A stretch of DNA of 64,000 nucleotides from Lophius americanus (lineage: Eukaryota; Chordata; Actinopteri; Lophiiformes; Lophiidae): NCBI GenBank assembly GCA_037951165.1, contig JBBDHG010000011.1, positions 994,001 to 1,058,000 on the forward strand, given 5' to 3'. Shown piece after piece: positions 10,503 to 59,400 of the stretch. Both the position numbers and the translations under genes were made by a program. Numbering within the stretch: position 1 is the first letter of the stretch; each line of letters starts with the position of its first letter. The notes beneath the pieces were generated by a model. It was not told where the DNA came from and did not search any database. It saw only the letters and a list, made by a program, of their open reading frames with translations.

Positions 10503-13500
10503 ATGGCGGTTCCGGGATGGAGTAAATGTTGGAGATGGAGTACAAACTGTACGAGCACAGGTTTATTTGAAAAATTGTGGCATTGTAACAGCAGGTCCCT
10601 GTCCTCTGTACGGCCGAAGTCTGAGCGCTCTGTGCTGGGGAAGAAGGTGAGTTTTGGGTCGGTGGTAGGACCACCCCCATTAATGCAGGAAGTCTGTTCA
10701 AACCCTGGAAGGTCATACAAACCAACAGAAGTCAATCCTTTTAACCTAATGGGTGTATTAATTCAGTGTCTGGGATATTTACTGACGGTCTTACTGTCAT
10801 TTGTGTTGAGCAAGAGTTTCCCGTGTTTTGCAAGAATTTCTTGAATAAATCCTGACTTGTTGCAGGAGATGTTTGTGTTCAGAGCTTAGTCAGCAGCCAC
10901 AAAGGTCAAGATCTGACCCTTAAGATCTCCTCTTCTCTCAGCTGTTTACCTAAAGTCTAACCAATGTCAGGCCAAGCCCCATTATTCTGATTTATCCTTG
11001 GATTCGTTCATCCTATCAATGACCCCTGTGTGTTCTTTCATTGATCACAAACTAAAAACCTCATCCATAGCAGTGATGGAGGGAATATCATTCTCATTAC
11101 CAAATTGTTTTTCCTAATCAAATCTTTACATTCAAATTCCATATCCTTTTACTACAATATGTTCATTATGTTGTGCTAAATTACATCTATAACTTTACTT
11201 AGCAGTGTTACAATTATGTGCAGTAGTACATCAGTTATTTAGCTGTTATTTGTAGGCACTGGTTTACATTTACTCCTTATCCTAATTTTTACGTTCTCAC
11301 TTGTATTTAACGTTAGTTTTCTCAAGTATTTTATATTTTTGTGACTGAGATTTTGGGGCAACCTCTGGCATAAGAATTTCCTTAGAGAACAATTCAGTTT
11401 TATCTTATTATCTTTATTGTCCTGCTTTTAAACTCTTACACCACAAGCATTATCTTCAACATGTAGTCAAAGTTTAACATTAGAATGACTCATTTTGTAG
11501 TGAAATGGTCCCTCTCAGAATTTTTCTAGAATATAGGCTTTAGATTAATGCGTAGAACTATATTTCATTTTAAAGATGTTACATTTTCATGCATTTTGAA
11601 CTAATTCATATTTAGATGAGTGCTAAAATGTATTACTTTCATAGCCTGTTTATATGTTTATAAATTATCAACTGTATATAAGATCAGCCTGTTTTCAGAT
11701 TTCTGTCGTTCTTTTTAATCACAGATTAAAAAAAAAAAGTTTATCTAGTTTAAGAGCTAGGATAATATTCTCAGCCCCTAAATAAACATTTAATCCTTCA
11801 GTGTGTCCCAAACTTTAAAAATCAATACATTAGTGATGTTTCCCTCTGGAATTTACTAGAGTAGAAGCATCAAATACCATAAAATGAAAACGATCATTTG
11901 TATTTGAGTAAATGTGCTTTTCAAAACTGACTTTCACAAATGCTATAAAGAATTAAAACCATAAAATATCCCCATCAGCTGAATATTGTTGCCAGTGGTT
12001 TACCAAAAAATGATTAATTTCTGCAAGAAAGTTGAATTAAATTATATTAATACTGGTATCAATTGTTTGCTTGCAGTAATTCTTCTCTTGTTCATGTTTA
12101 ATATTCATCTTAATCGATTACAAAAACACAGCCACATAACAAAACCAACGCAAAAAAAACCCAATCATTAAAGATTTATTAGGGGACAGAACTGGAGTGT
12201 GTAACATTTTACATGATCAGTTATGAGTGTGTCCTCTACCTGTATTGATAACAGCAGTAATCCTCCTCCTTGTGGTCTGGAACAACCCTTTATATATTCT
12301 CCTTTTGAGATTCTCAGTCAGTACATATTGCTCAGGAACGCTGATAAGACTGTGGAGGATGTCCATGCTGTCATACTCACTCCACCAACCCCATAGTTTT
12401 CCAGTTGGGTTTAAATTGCAGGTCACAGGTGTGGAGGTTTTTTTTTTTTACCAAGGGTGTGGCCACTTTGGATTAGTTAGATAAAGTCACATTTGTATCA
12501 GAACTGCAAACAAAACTCAGTCCTGTGATCCAACCACCTATTATCACAGTTTTCTGCCCTACAAGTTGATAAGCAACCAACTTTAAGATATAGGAGGAAA
12601 AAAAACATTTCTCTAATTGTGGCAAGAAAAAAATCAGTGAGGTTTTTTTTTTTTTTTTTTAAACCCATTGAAGACATTTTAATTCAAAGTCCTTAAGTGT
12701 CATATCTCTTGAAATTTCAGGGGCAGCCAACAGCGTTACCAACCCCCATAGAGTCAAAAATCTTCACCCCGTCTCCCTTCAAGTGAGTTACCACTACTTA
12801 CTGCATGCTACTGTAATTGCTCTATGTTGCTGGACAGTTATAGCAAAGTAGGATTTAGCAATTTGTCAATATTTCAGGTAATACAGGGTTTTCCTTTGGG
12901 TAATCCTATTTCATCATTAGTGTTTGTGTTGTCTCTCTCTCTGTCTCTTTCTCCCTCCCCAGACACAAGTCACGGTGGCTGGATCCCTCTCCCCGATCTT
13001 GTTGTTGCAGGAAGATACACAGCGACGCAAAACCAAAGGACCCCTTCACATTAGCCCAGAATGATTTAAAATGCTTATACGATGACATCAGAAAGGTACG
13101 TTTTCCTTGCAGAGGGTACACCTGCTATCCATCCATCTATGTCTATGCACATATGAAGTAAGGATGATTTCAGACATCCCAGAGAAAGGCTGGCATTTAA
13201 AGTTTATTCTGGGTAGGATCGGTCAATCCGGAGCCTTTTAGATAATTGTAATGAAATACTTTTAATAGACTGGAATTAAGAATTTTTGCTACTCTGCCTC
13301 CCAGGAACTACTGGTTTCCAAAGAAGAGTTGAAGTATCTATGTGACTACTACTTTGACGGCAAGGGCAAGGCCATCCGACCAATGATAGTCGTCCTGATG
13401 GCCCGGGCGCTCAACATCCACAGCAACAGATCCGGGTAAAACTGGATCATTCCAGACCTACATGCTAAAACAATATATGTTTTATATGCTGCTTCGACCA

Positions 13501-15658
13501 ACGCCAAATGACCTTTGATACGGTTGTAAGAACGACGAGGCGGCGGCGGCGGCGGCACACCTTGTAGTGACTCTTAATACCCAGGATTATGTTTCATATT
13601 AACATTTCTTCTCTGTAGGGATCTGCTCCCCGGGCAGAGGGCCATAGCTATGGTCACAGAAATGATCCACACTGCCAGCCTGGTCCACGACGACGTTATC
13701 GACGGATCAGATAAACGCAGGGGCAAAAGCTCCATCAATGAAATTTGGGGTGAACAAAAGGTAAAAGAAGTCAAATGGAGTATTTTCTTTGTTCATCACA
13801 AGGATGTTCATGTCATGTGTTTTTCTCCTTCAGGCCATCTTGGCTGGAGATTTCATCCTCTCTGCTGCCTCCATGGCCCTGGCTCGAATAGGTAACATCT
13901 CCGTGGTAAAAGTCTTTACCATGGTCATCGAGGATTTGGTACGAGGTACGGCCATCAGATTCTTAGGGGCGCTCTGCAGCGCCACACACTAAAATTCACC
14001 ATCGAAGTCGTGTGCAAAGCCACACTCATTTACGTGGATTATGCTTCCAGGGGAGTTCATGCAGCTGGGTTCCAAAGAGAACGAGAACGAGAGATTCAAA
14101 CACTACCTGGAGAAAACCTTCAAGAAGACGGCGAGCCTCATCGCAAACAGTTGTAAAGCAGTATGTACGTTCCGTCACCACATAGATGCCACAGGGTCGG
14201 AGAAAAGCCTCGGATTCTTAATCCAATATATTTTGTTGACTCTCTCCGCTCTTTCATTTAAGGCATCCATGCTGGTGAATTCTGATCCCGACGTTCATGA
14301 AATAGCCTTCCAGTACGGGAAGAATGTTGGCATCGCGTTTCAGGTATTTTCTGAATCTAGGATTATTTATGGTTTAAAAGGATTGAGACTCAAACCGGCA
14401 GATTTTATGAGCATCTCTTTAATGGAAGCCTGTTTCTGTGCGATGAGTTTATATTTGGGTTGTGATGGTTTGTACGATTAAACCGGCTGTATTTAATCAT
14501 TATTAGTGTTTAAATGTGCCAGAAATAATTGTAATAAACAATATGTTTGTCTTTATATGCCCTCAGGCCACTGATGTAATGATAGTGTTATGGAATAATA
14601 ATGCAAGTATACATGTTCATGAATGAAAATCCGACAACTGAATTTCAGAGTTTTAAACTGTAAATAAAATCAACTGTTCGGCTTCATTTTCAAATTTTGT
14701 ACACGTATATATGTTGAGGCTGGTATGTAGAGTGATTGTTGGGGTGTGTTTCTGTCCTGTAGTTGGTGGATGATGTCTTAGACTTCACATCAGGAGCCAG
14801 TCAGCTGGGGAAGCCCGCTGCAGCAGATCTCAAACTGGGCCTGGCCACAGGACCGGTCCTCTTCGCTTGTCAACAGGTAAGACCAACGTTCCAGAAAGCA
14901 GGTTTAGTGGATTTAGAGCTGGAAGCAGAACCATGGCTTGTGTTTTTCTCATTTGTCATATCAAAGACGGAGGAAGGACTGAGCCCCAGATTTATTGTTT
15001 CGTCCTGTGATGAATATCAAATGATACCGCTGGCTTCACATTCAATCACTTTTTTTACAAAGTCCTTGAGTTACTCTATTTTTCTGTATATCATTTTCAT
15101 GTATTTCCTTAGTTCCCTTAAATGGAAATACAATTCTGACCCGTATCCTTCCACCATCTCAGGCAGTAATTTTCTCTCACGCTGGTTCTCTCTCCCGTCT
15201 ACACACAGCCTGAGTCACTGTCTTCTGTCAATTCCAGTTTCTTCCTCTGTCCTTTCAGTTTCCTGAACTCCATGCGATGATAATGCGACGTTTCAGCACT
15301 AAAGGAGACGTAGATCGAGCCTGGCAGTACGTCCTTCAGGTACGTCCCACAATACACTGGTCTACAAGGCGGTTACAGAAGTACACACACGTGTTACTCG
15401 AATAGAAGTTAAGTCATTGTAATTTAAAAAGAAAAATTCAACCTTTTTCCTCCAGCAAGAGTTTATAGGTGTGGAATATCGATGCTCCGTAAACGCAGTA
15501 GCCTCCTTCTGTTTTAGAGCGATGGCGTGCAGCAGACCAACTACCTGGCCCAGCGCTACTGTCAAGAAGCCATCAGGCAGATCAGTATGCTGAGGCCGTC
15601 GGCAGAGAGAGACGCCCTCATCAGGCTCACAGAGATGGTGCTCACCAGAGATAAGTGA
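10503..15658 (+). CDS. pdss1: PDSS1, decaprenyl diphosphate synthase subunit 1, 11 exons
   Basis: Exons: 10503-10646, 12721-12782, 12963-13095, 13305-13435, 13619-13760, 13834-13945, 14051-14160, 14263-14343, 14763-14876, 15259-15339, 15518-15658. All junctions are GT-AG and in phase, giving 416 residues (human about 415). The protein is the catalytic subunit of the mitochondrial trans-polyprenyl diphosphate synthase (with PDSS2), which builds the isoprenoid tail of coenzyme Q. Visible landmarks are YYFDGKGKAIRPMIVVLMAR, first Asp-rich motif DDVID at residues 181-185 in LVHDDVIDGSDKRRGK, GSKENENERF, KTFKKTASLIANSCKA, second Asp-rich motif DDVLD at 308-312, and the C-terminal LTRDK. The diverged, Arg/Ser/Trp-rich first exon fits a mitochondrial targeting sequence. 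The start ATG (GGAACATGG) is in a fair Kozak context. Head-to-head with the SELENOO-like gene, tail-to-tail with ABI1. Confidence 0.97.
10647..12720 (+). other. PDSS1 intron 1
   Basis: The longest PDSS1 intron. It is AT-rich, with poly-A/T runs (11729-11738, 12431-12440, 12644-12660). A stretch at about 12217-12480 looks like a decayed element that I could not classify. I see no coding exon. Confidence 0.7.
13535..13555. repeat. (GGC)n trinucleotide tract in a PDSS1 intron
   Basis: About seven GGC/GCG units in the intron after exon 13305-13435. Confidence 0.85.
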
Positions 15659-15959
15659 ACCTCCTCCGGCGGGCTTCGCTTCAGGCAGCTACCTGTGAAA
15701 GACTGACTGCCCTTCCGTCGGACCCAGTCTGTGCAGGCCAGGGCCTGACGAAAAAATGAAGAGGCGATGGGAATTTGGGTCAGAAAGACCTTGTATTGGA
15801 TTTAGTGCCAAGGCGGCATTATGATGACAGCGAGGGGAGCTGGTAGTGTTTTTAAATTAAAATCAAGGGATCAACACGGCAGACGGGGGTCTCTTTGAAC
15901 TCATCTGTATCATGGCTCTTTCAGCTACTCTCAGAAATATGATCCTGAACTCCATGCTC

Positions 15960-16275
15960 CATATAGATATAAATATTAAATTCTATATATTAATATAATA
16001 TTCAAATAATATTAATTGAATATTATTTGAATCTTAAAATAATATTAATTGAATATTATTTGAATCTTAAAATAATATTATTTGAATATTATTTGAATCT
16101 TAAAATAATATTCAATTAATATTAAAATATTATTTGAATCTTAAAATAATATTAATTGAATATTATTTGAATCTTAAAATAATATTCAATTAATATTCAA
16201 ATATTATTTGAATCTGAAAATAATATTCAATTAATATTAAAATAATATTCAATTAATAATATTTGAATATTAAAT
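15960..16275. repeat. AT-rich tandem and inverted repeat in the PDSS1 3' UTR
   Basis: Repeats of a unit of about 33-35 bp built from TTGAATATTATTTGAATC and TTAAAATAATATTAA, with variants running the other way (AATAATATTCAATTAATATT). Because the unit contains both TTGAATATTATT and AATAATATTCAA, the array is strongly self-complementary. Confidence 0.9.
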
Positions 16276-16603
16276 CACAAAAATGCAACGATCATGATTC
16301 AGAAAATAATTGACTTGGATGAATGGATGGAACTGAAAGCTGAAACTTCTTCACAACCTTAAGTACTGTAATGCAGAAACCTGCCAGACCTCATAACTAG
16401 CAGGCTGACAGTTTGGCGCATGCCAGAGCTGAGCTGTGGGGGGGGGGGGGGGTAGTGCAAAACCTGTGATTCCTCGTCATTGGTGTTTGTTTGGATCCAC
16501 GCCGTCTCGAGATCCGTCCACACCTCAGAGGCCAAAACAAACGTCATGTGTCTGTGTGACTTGTGAAATGTTACCAAGGCCTTATCATCAACAATGACTG
16601 CTC

Positions 16604-16609
16604 AATAAA
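16604..16609 (+). terminator. PDSS1 polyadenylation signal
   Basis: AATAAA followed by a T-rich stretch (TTCTCTTTTTTTTTATG). It is the last strong plus-strand signal before the ABI1 3' end. Confidence 0.65.
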
Positions 16610-16679
16610 CTTCTCTTTTTTTTTATGTAAGCCAAGCCTTCACTCTTTTCTTTCTTTTGACTGCCTCCAAGTGATGACA

Positions 16680-18055
16680 CATTCATGTTGTACATAGAAT
16701 TGTTTATTATAAAAGACTGTACATTAATCTTTCAATCAACAGAATATGTACAAATGAAGGGCAGATCGAGTTTATTTTTCTTTTAGTATTTCTACCCATG
16801 AAATTAAGCTGTAACTTTTTTTTTTTTAAAGTAACTACCAAAACAAAACGGGTAAAATATCAAGGCATTCGCTTCTGGATCTTGAAATGGTGAAAAATGC
16901 TTCTGAAATATCAGGTTAGACTTACGTTCAAGGGTCGACAGAGAAAGAAAATCCAACATTAGAAAGGTGTTAACTAGACCTGAGTGAAACCTAATATTGA
17001 TTGGCTGATTTTAGTTAAATATCTGCAGCTCAGAGGATTCAGTATCCGTCTCTGAACCCAGAGCAGGCCGCCGCTGCTGGGTGACGTCTGAGGAGGTATT
17101 AGGGTTGTTTGAACTGGTCAATCTGAATTGTCACATAAGCAGCGTCAGACGCAACTATTTGATTCTAAGTCTTGAAAAGTCCGTTATTGACAAGGTGATG
17201 TTAAAAGGTTCTTTATGGATTAATAGACAGTTATTAACAGTGATGTGACATTAGGTTAAAAACGCGTGATGATAATAATCCAAAAAAGAAATGGAATGTG
17301 TTTTCATTTGCTGCACGAATGTCAATTTTGGTTCCTGTGACGCAAATCAAATTCCGAGGGGGGAGATTCATGAGTTCAGTGATTTCAACCGTGTCATTAA
17401 AAAAAAATAAAAAAAATGGATACATTTACAACATAATGGAAGCACAATGGCAATAAAATTTAAGATTACATTATATCTCAAAAAAAATTGCATGCTTCAA
17501 CGCCAACACTGATTTCCAGGAGTATCTGCCTCTGAAATACCATATACAGTATTTAATTTGTGAGATATCAGCAGGCCGGTCCGTGTTTACTTCAGGGACC
17601 AGCCTGGCGGCGTGGGGGAGGGCACAACTAATGGAAACTACTTTAACCGACATTCACTGAATTCACGTGACATAAACCCGAGTGGCTGCGGCTCACGTCA
17701 TACAGCACCGACAGTACGGACGCTTCGAGTGAAGCTGCATCTCGTGTGTGTGTGTGTGTGTGACCATCTTTGAGTTCAGCAGATGTGAGCGTGTGCAGTC
17801 CATACTTTAGAAACATTTTATTTTACATATTCCATTAAATGTCTCCCGCACGCCCACATAACAACAAAATAAACTAAATAGATATTCATTTTATTTGCAA
17901 TCAGCAAGGTAAAGGACATTCTGTCATATCAAAAAGGGATCATACAGGTACGTCTATGCTTGTCGGGCGTCTAGATTGCTGCCGTGGCGCGTCTCTCGGG
18001 GGTGGGCGAGATCATGACACGACTGATAGATGAATAAACTCTGCTGTTACTCCCT
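16680..18055 (-). other. ABI1 3' UTR
   Basis: Non-coding stretch between the ABI1 stop (18056-18058) and the distal polyadenylation signal. It contains a (TG)n tract at 17743-17762 and several AT-rich runs. No ORF here matches a protein I recognise. Confidence 0.6.
16703..16708 (-). terminator. ABI1 polyadenylation signal candidate
   Basis: Minus-strand AATAAA about 1.35 kb after the ABI1 stop codon. Other minus-strand AATAAA copies lie near 16770, 17820 and 17888, so alternative ends are possible. Confidence 0.5.
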
Positions 18056-54888
<36,833 letters not shown>

Positions 54889-55734
54889 CTGTTCAGGAAA
54901 AGGGAGAGGAGAGAGGAGGGGGGAGGAGGAGGAAAAACAATAAGACGAGGAACCCAGTTGCAACAAATGTCAGGTAACATTCGTATCCATCTTCTAGCCT
55001 TCTAACAAGGTCAGGTTTTCTGCTGGATATGGGCCAATGGAGCGCGACTCTCTCTCTGGAGAGATTTGAGATGAAGTAACCCATCCTACTGCGGCCATAT
55101 TGGAAGCTCTCAGTACGGAGTAAGAAGAGCTCAATACATTTCTGACTCAGGCTTTAAGCATCCTTGGCATATTATACATACAACTAGAATGCATAATTTT
55201 CAGACCAATGAGTCAGACTTATCAGATTACCTTGAATTCTATAAAAGCATATTTGAAAGGACTGTATTCGTTCCTCACACAAGCTTAAGTTCTACTCCTC
55301 AAAAAACATTTAGAATAGGCAACTTTTTAAGCCAGCCTTTAGTAGATTTATTGATTAAGTAGTTGTTTTTGTTAGATGTCCTTTATGTGTTTATTATAAC
55401 TCCATATAATCCTGAAACATGACTGTGTTTGTGAATGTGTTTATTGGAGTAAATTAGCATGACAGCTTGTTAGCAAGGCAAAAAACCACTATGGTTTTTT
55501 TTGTTTGTTTTGGTTCAGTTGACTAGCAGGTTCTTTTTAAAGCAATGACTCGTAGCTTCTGATGTTAATTGAGACTTCTAGTAAATACAGTTAAACAACA
55601 CTGCACTTTTCAACCCTACAAGTAAGGAAGCTCATTAGCATCAAAAGCACTGGTTTCATTAAATGGCGGATTTCATTGACTAGCCTGCTAACAATTTTTG
55701 CCTATTCATGCAGATGTTGAGTAAGGAAGACACT

Positions 55735-56470
55735 TAAAGATCCAGTGTGAAAAACTTAAGGGGTATTTACTTACATCTGTTTAAATAAATAGAAAATAAT
55801 ATTCATAACAAGGTTTTTTGTAAGTATTTTAAGCTGAAATAAAGATTCTAACACAGGGGTCCACAGGTTTGGGTCCTTACTTTTATATGGAGGCTACCAT
55901 GTTCTTACAGTTTGGAGAGGGATTTGGCGTTTTTTTAATAATGTTTTGACAAATGGAGGATCATACTTATTATTTAGAACCAAAAAAAGCCACAGAGCAC
56001 CAAGTTTCGCCGTCACAGCAAACATGAAGTCTCCTGAAACGTTTAGATATAAATAAAGGGCTCCGGCAGTCCGGAGGATTCAACTCAGCTCAGCGCCGCT
56101 AGCTTCCTTCCCAGCAGCCGCACAGGAAAGAGGCTGGCAGCATTGGCCGTGAGCTTCAGAGCGCCCGGTCCCAGCCCCGACCCAACTGCTGGGATCGTGG
56201 GCTGAGAGCGCACCATCCCAGGAAGCGGCGCGATCACTCCCAAGGAGCAATCACTACCGAACCGGAAGAAGTACAAGGCCTGTCCAGTTGATTTTAGCGG
56301 GTGAACTGGATGGACCTTCACCAGAACGAGCACTCGTTGTCTGTTCAAGTCCAACCTAAGTGGCTCTGAGTCAGCTGATGAAAAATTCAGGTAGAGAAGA
56401 AGAGGGAGAGCATTTGCAACGCTGCCGCCGAAGGAAGACACCAATTTTTACACATTGGCCCTTTGACACA
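55735..56470. mobile_element. Teleost MITE-like repeat with a GC-richer core
   Basis: Left end AAAGATCCAGTGTGAAAAAC, then TTAAGGGGTATTTACTTACA and GAAAATAATATTCATAAC; the right end is CACATTGGCCCTTTGACA. The left half follows the order of a known abundant percomorph repeat (AGATCCAGTGTGTAGGATTT ... AATATTCATAAGTATG). The middle (56080-56440) is GC-richer, lacks a recalled match, and is open on the minus strand for 119 codons without resemblance to a known protein. Confidence 0.45.
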
Positions 56471-59400
56471 AGCTCTAACTAAAGTATAAAGGTATAATAT
56501 ATTACACTACACCATAACACTTTTTGAAGGATTGAAGGATAGTTGTCTACAGCATCACAATTATGGAAACAGATATCATAACTATCGAAAAGATTTCTAC
56601 GAAGATGTTTGCAGATCTATCATATTTGGTCCTGACAAAACGGACAAAAGTTCTAAGAGAAAATCACATATGCAGAAGAGGAGGAAAGGATGTAGCTATA
56701 TCAGGAAAAGTCCTTCAACCAAACTCACAGAGTCAAACATATTAGATAGCGAAAAAACTGAATCGTGGCTTGGACATTTTAGGTGTGAAAACGCCCTGAG
56801 GCATCTCTCGTCTGTTTACCTGGTTATGCTCAGATATAAATATTAAGCATGTTGAAGTCACCGACTCCACCTGCCTGCTGGGAAGTGACTCAGTAGCATT
56901 AAAAATCAGGCAATATTGGATTCATTATTGTTCTGAAACAACAACACTCGACAGTTAGAGAGATATAAAAAGTGGCTAAACGTGTCGAACTCTGGGAATG
57001 ACACGTTCAAGCTAAGGCAAAGAGACGAGATCCAAGCTGGAGCCATCATGTTTGATCTCTGTGGGCTTTTTCTATCTTCCCCGCTCACTCATGAAGTCCA
57101 AAAAGTGGTGCCTGAAGGGGAAACACTGGCCTCTGATAACAGGCTGCAGAGTAGGGGGTAGGTGGTGGGAGAGATGATTATTAGCCGTAGTAGTTAAAGA
57201 CCATTAAAAGAAAAAATCTGCGTTGTTTCGTCACAAGAGGAAAGTTGGACAAAATGAAAATATAATTGCGTGTGATTACCGATTCCCTGTACGGCTAAAA
57301 GCTCCCGACCTGGAGAGCAGCCGCGGCCGTCGGCTTTGGCTGGGTGAGGAGGTGACGGTGTTAGCGGCGTTTCTTTTAGCGGGGGATCAGAGTAGCAGAT
57401 GTGCTGTGAGATAACAGTCCAAGCAACGAGGAGAGATTCCTCCAGAGAGCTCAGAGCAAAAGGCCATCTGTTGAAGGCACACCCGCGGACACCTACGGCT
57501 GACACTGCATTATGTAGGGTGGTAGACTGAGCCACGGCTGCAGGAAACATATGAATCGGAACAATCCATGATTGTCTTTACTAAACTACAAGAGGATGGG
57601 GTTTCTTTAAAACGGTACAAGGGATTTTAAACAGATTAATAGACAACATATGCTTGTTTGTTCGGAACTGCTGCCCTTAATATCAAGCTGCATGTCAGAT
57701 ACGTGTATGAGAAAATAGAATTATACTCTCTGGGAATTCCAATGCAGTTGCAATATCGAAAGCAAATCCAATTAAAAAGGGGTTTTCCACTCATTTAATA
57801 AATAAAATTGATGTAACCATAAACTCTGCTGTGTAAAGTCCTCACTGCCAACGGACGCTTCTGAAAACTTTCCATGTTCCACTAGATAATTAAATTAGAA
57901 AATTTGAAGTGTCTGATTAAGTTCATTGTGTCAAACGCTTTCCGGGTTGTTCCTCCAAAGCTCCTTTGTCCTTACCGTTGTTACAAATTACCAACTTTGT
58001 TTTTTCTGGTTTGCTGGGGAGATATTTGCAGCCATGATGGCTCATGCTTGGTGTGCGTGTACGATGTGTGTGTGTGTAACCAGCACCACATCGGCCTCAG
58101 TGACGCTGCTTGACCGTTTGCTGATCACATCAAACTAGGCCTCCTGTCGCCGCTCAACCTCTACTTTTCCGACTTCAGACCAACACACGGCAGCAATTTA
58201 TGGCGCTGTGATCGTCTGATCTGACAGGGTGAATCTTGAAAGACCATTAGTGAAGAAAAATATATTTCGCAGTCCGAACCAGGCATACCTGTTAATATTT
58301 AATCCCTTCCTCAAAAGCCCCCCGATTTACAAGTGTAAGCTATACTACATTTCTGGCCCTTTAATTTGTTTTTTGTTGTGCAGCCGGAGAGTGTAGGCAG
58401 ACACAGGGAATCACTTATTCTGCAGCTATCTGTGGTACTACATCCAAAGATAGAAGGTGGCACAAACACAATCCAAGTGCAAGTTGACTAAACTAGCTCT
58501 TAGAATAAATATACATTGTTTGCCATGATTTGCAATGCAAAGTGAAATTGAAATATTTATGAACTGCCCAATTACCCCACTGCATAGACAAGCTGAAGAA
58601 ATGCTTCAACACACAAAGCAACTGTCCAAAGAAAAAAAATCAAACATTTTCAGTATATATTGCACCTGAGGCACGACAAGTGATGTTTTATTCAATTCTC
58701 GGTCAATAGCTGCAACTGATAGTTTTATAGAAGTTTGTCCAATCTTGACTGCTTCTTTATTCCTCCAAATAAGGTATAAGAAGAAGAAGGAGGCATGGCT
58801 TCATCTAAGGAGAAAGAAAAATGATTTGTTTTGATGCAAATTGTTAAGACTATAGTGAAAATGTGTGCCTTCCCAAAAAGATGAAACAGTATAGGAATGA
58901 AATTAAATTCAGAGTTTAAGATTGGTGCACCACCAATAACTAATAAAAGTCCCCTGTGCTACAAATAGTCAGTTTCTTTCGTGGCTCAGGCTTACCCGAG
59001 CTTCTCTTTCCTCTCCTTTATCCTTGTGTTAAACAAACAGCTGTCATTCTTCAAATTCAGAGTTCATGTTTGCATGTTAAGTTGCAAAAAATGTTGTTGT
59101 TTTTTTCTCCGTGTGTCTGGACGAACTGATCTGCGCCGCGTATGTTGCCAGATTGTGTGATGCGAGGTCGGCCGTGGGTGTCTGGAGGACAGAGGTGGGC
59201 CGTTCACCAAACTTAAAACTGAGCACATTTGTTAAGTAGTGACTCAAGAATGTTTACTCCCCATGACATCCATCTTCAGACAGACACCAGTGGGAGTAAA
59301 GCAGACATAAAAAAACAAAAAAAAAACAAGCAGAACTCAAAGTGCTTAAGACGTACAGCAGGAAGGGAGCAACGCATGTGTTTGCTCAGTATGAGAAGGT

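Larger units (their letters stand above)
15659..16630 (+). other. PDSS1 3' UTR
   Basis: Runs from the TGA at 15656-15658 to shortly beyond the AATAAA at 16604-16609. It contains the AT-rich tandem repeat at about 15960-16275 and a poly(G) run at about 16437-16451. Confidence 0.65.

Noticed and set aside
10463..10735. Minus-strand ORFs opposite PDSS1 exon 1
   Set aside because: Shadows of the plus-strand exon with no protein resemblance.
56532..56846. 104-codon basic ORF near a MITE-like repeat
   Set aside because: Composition is random-looking, with no homologue I recognise.
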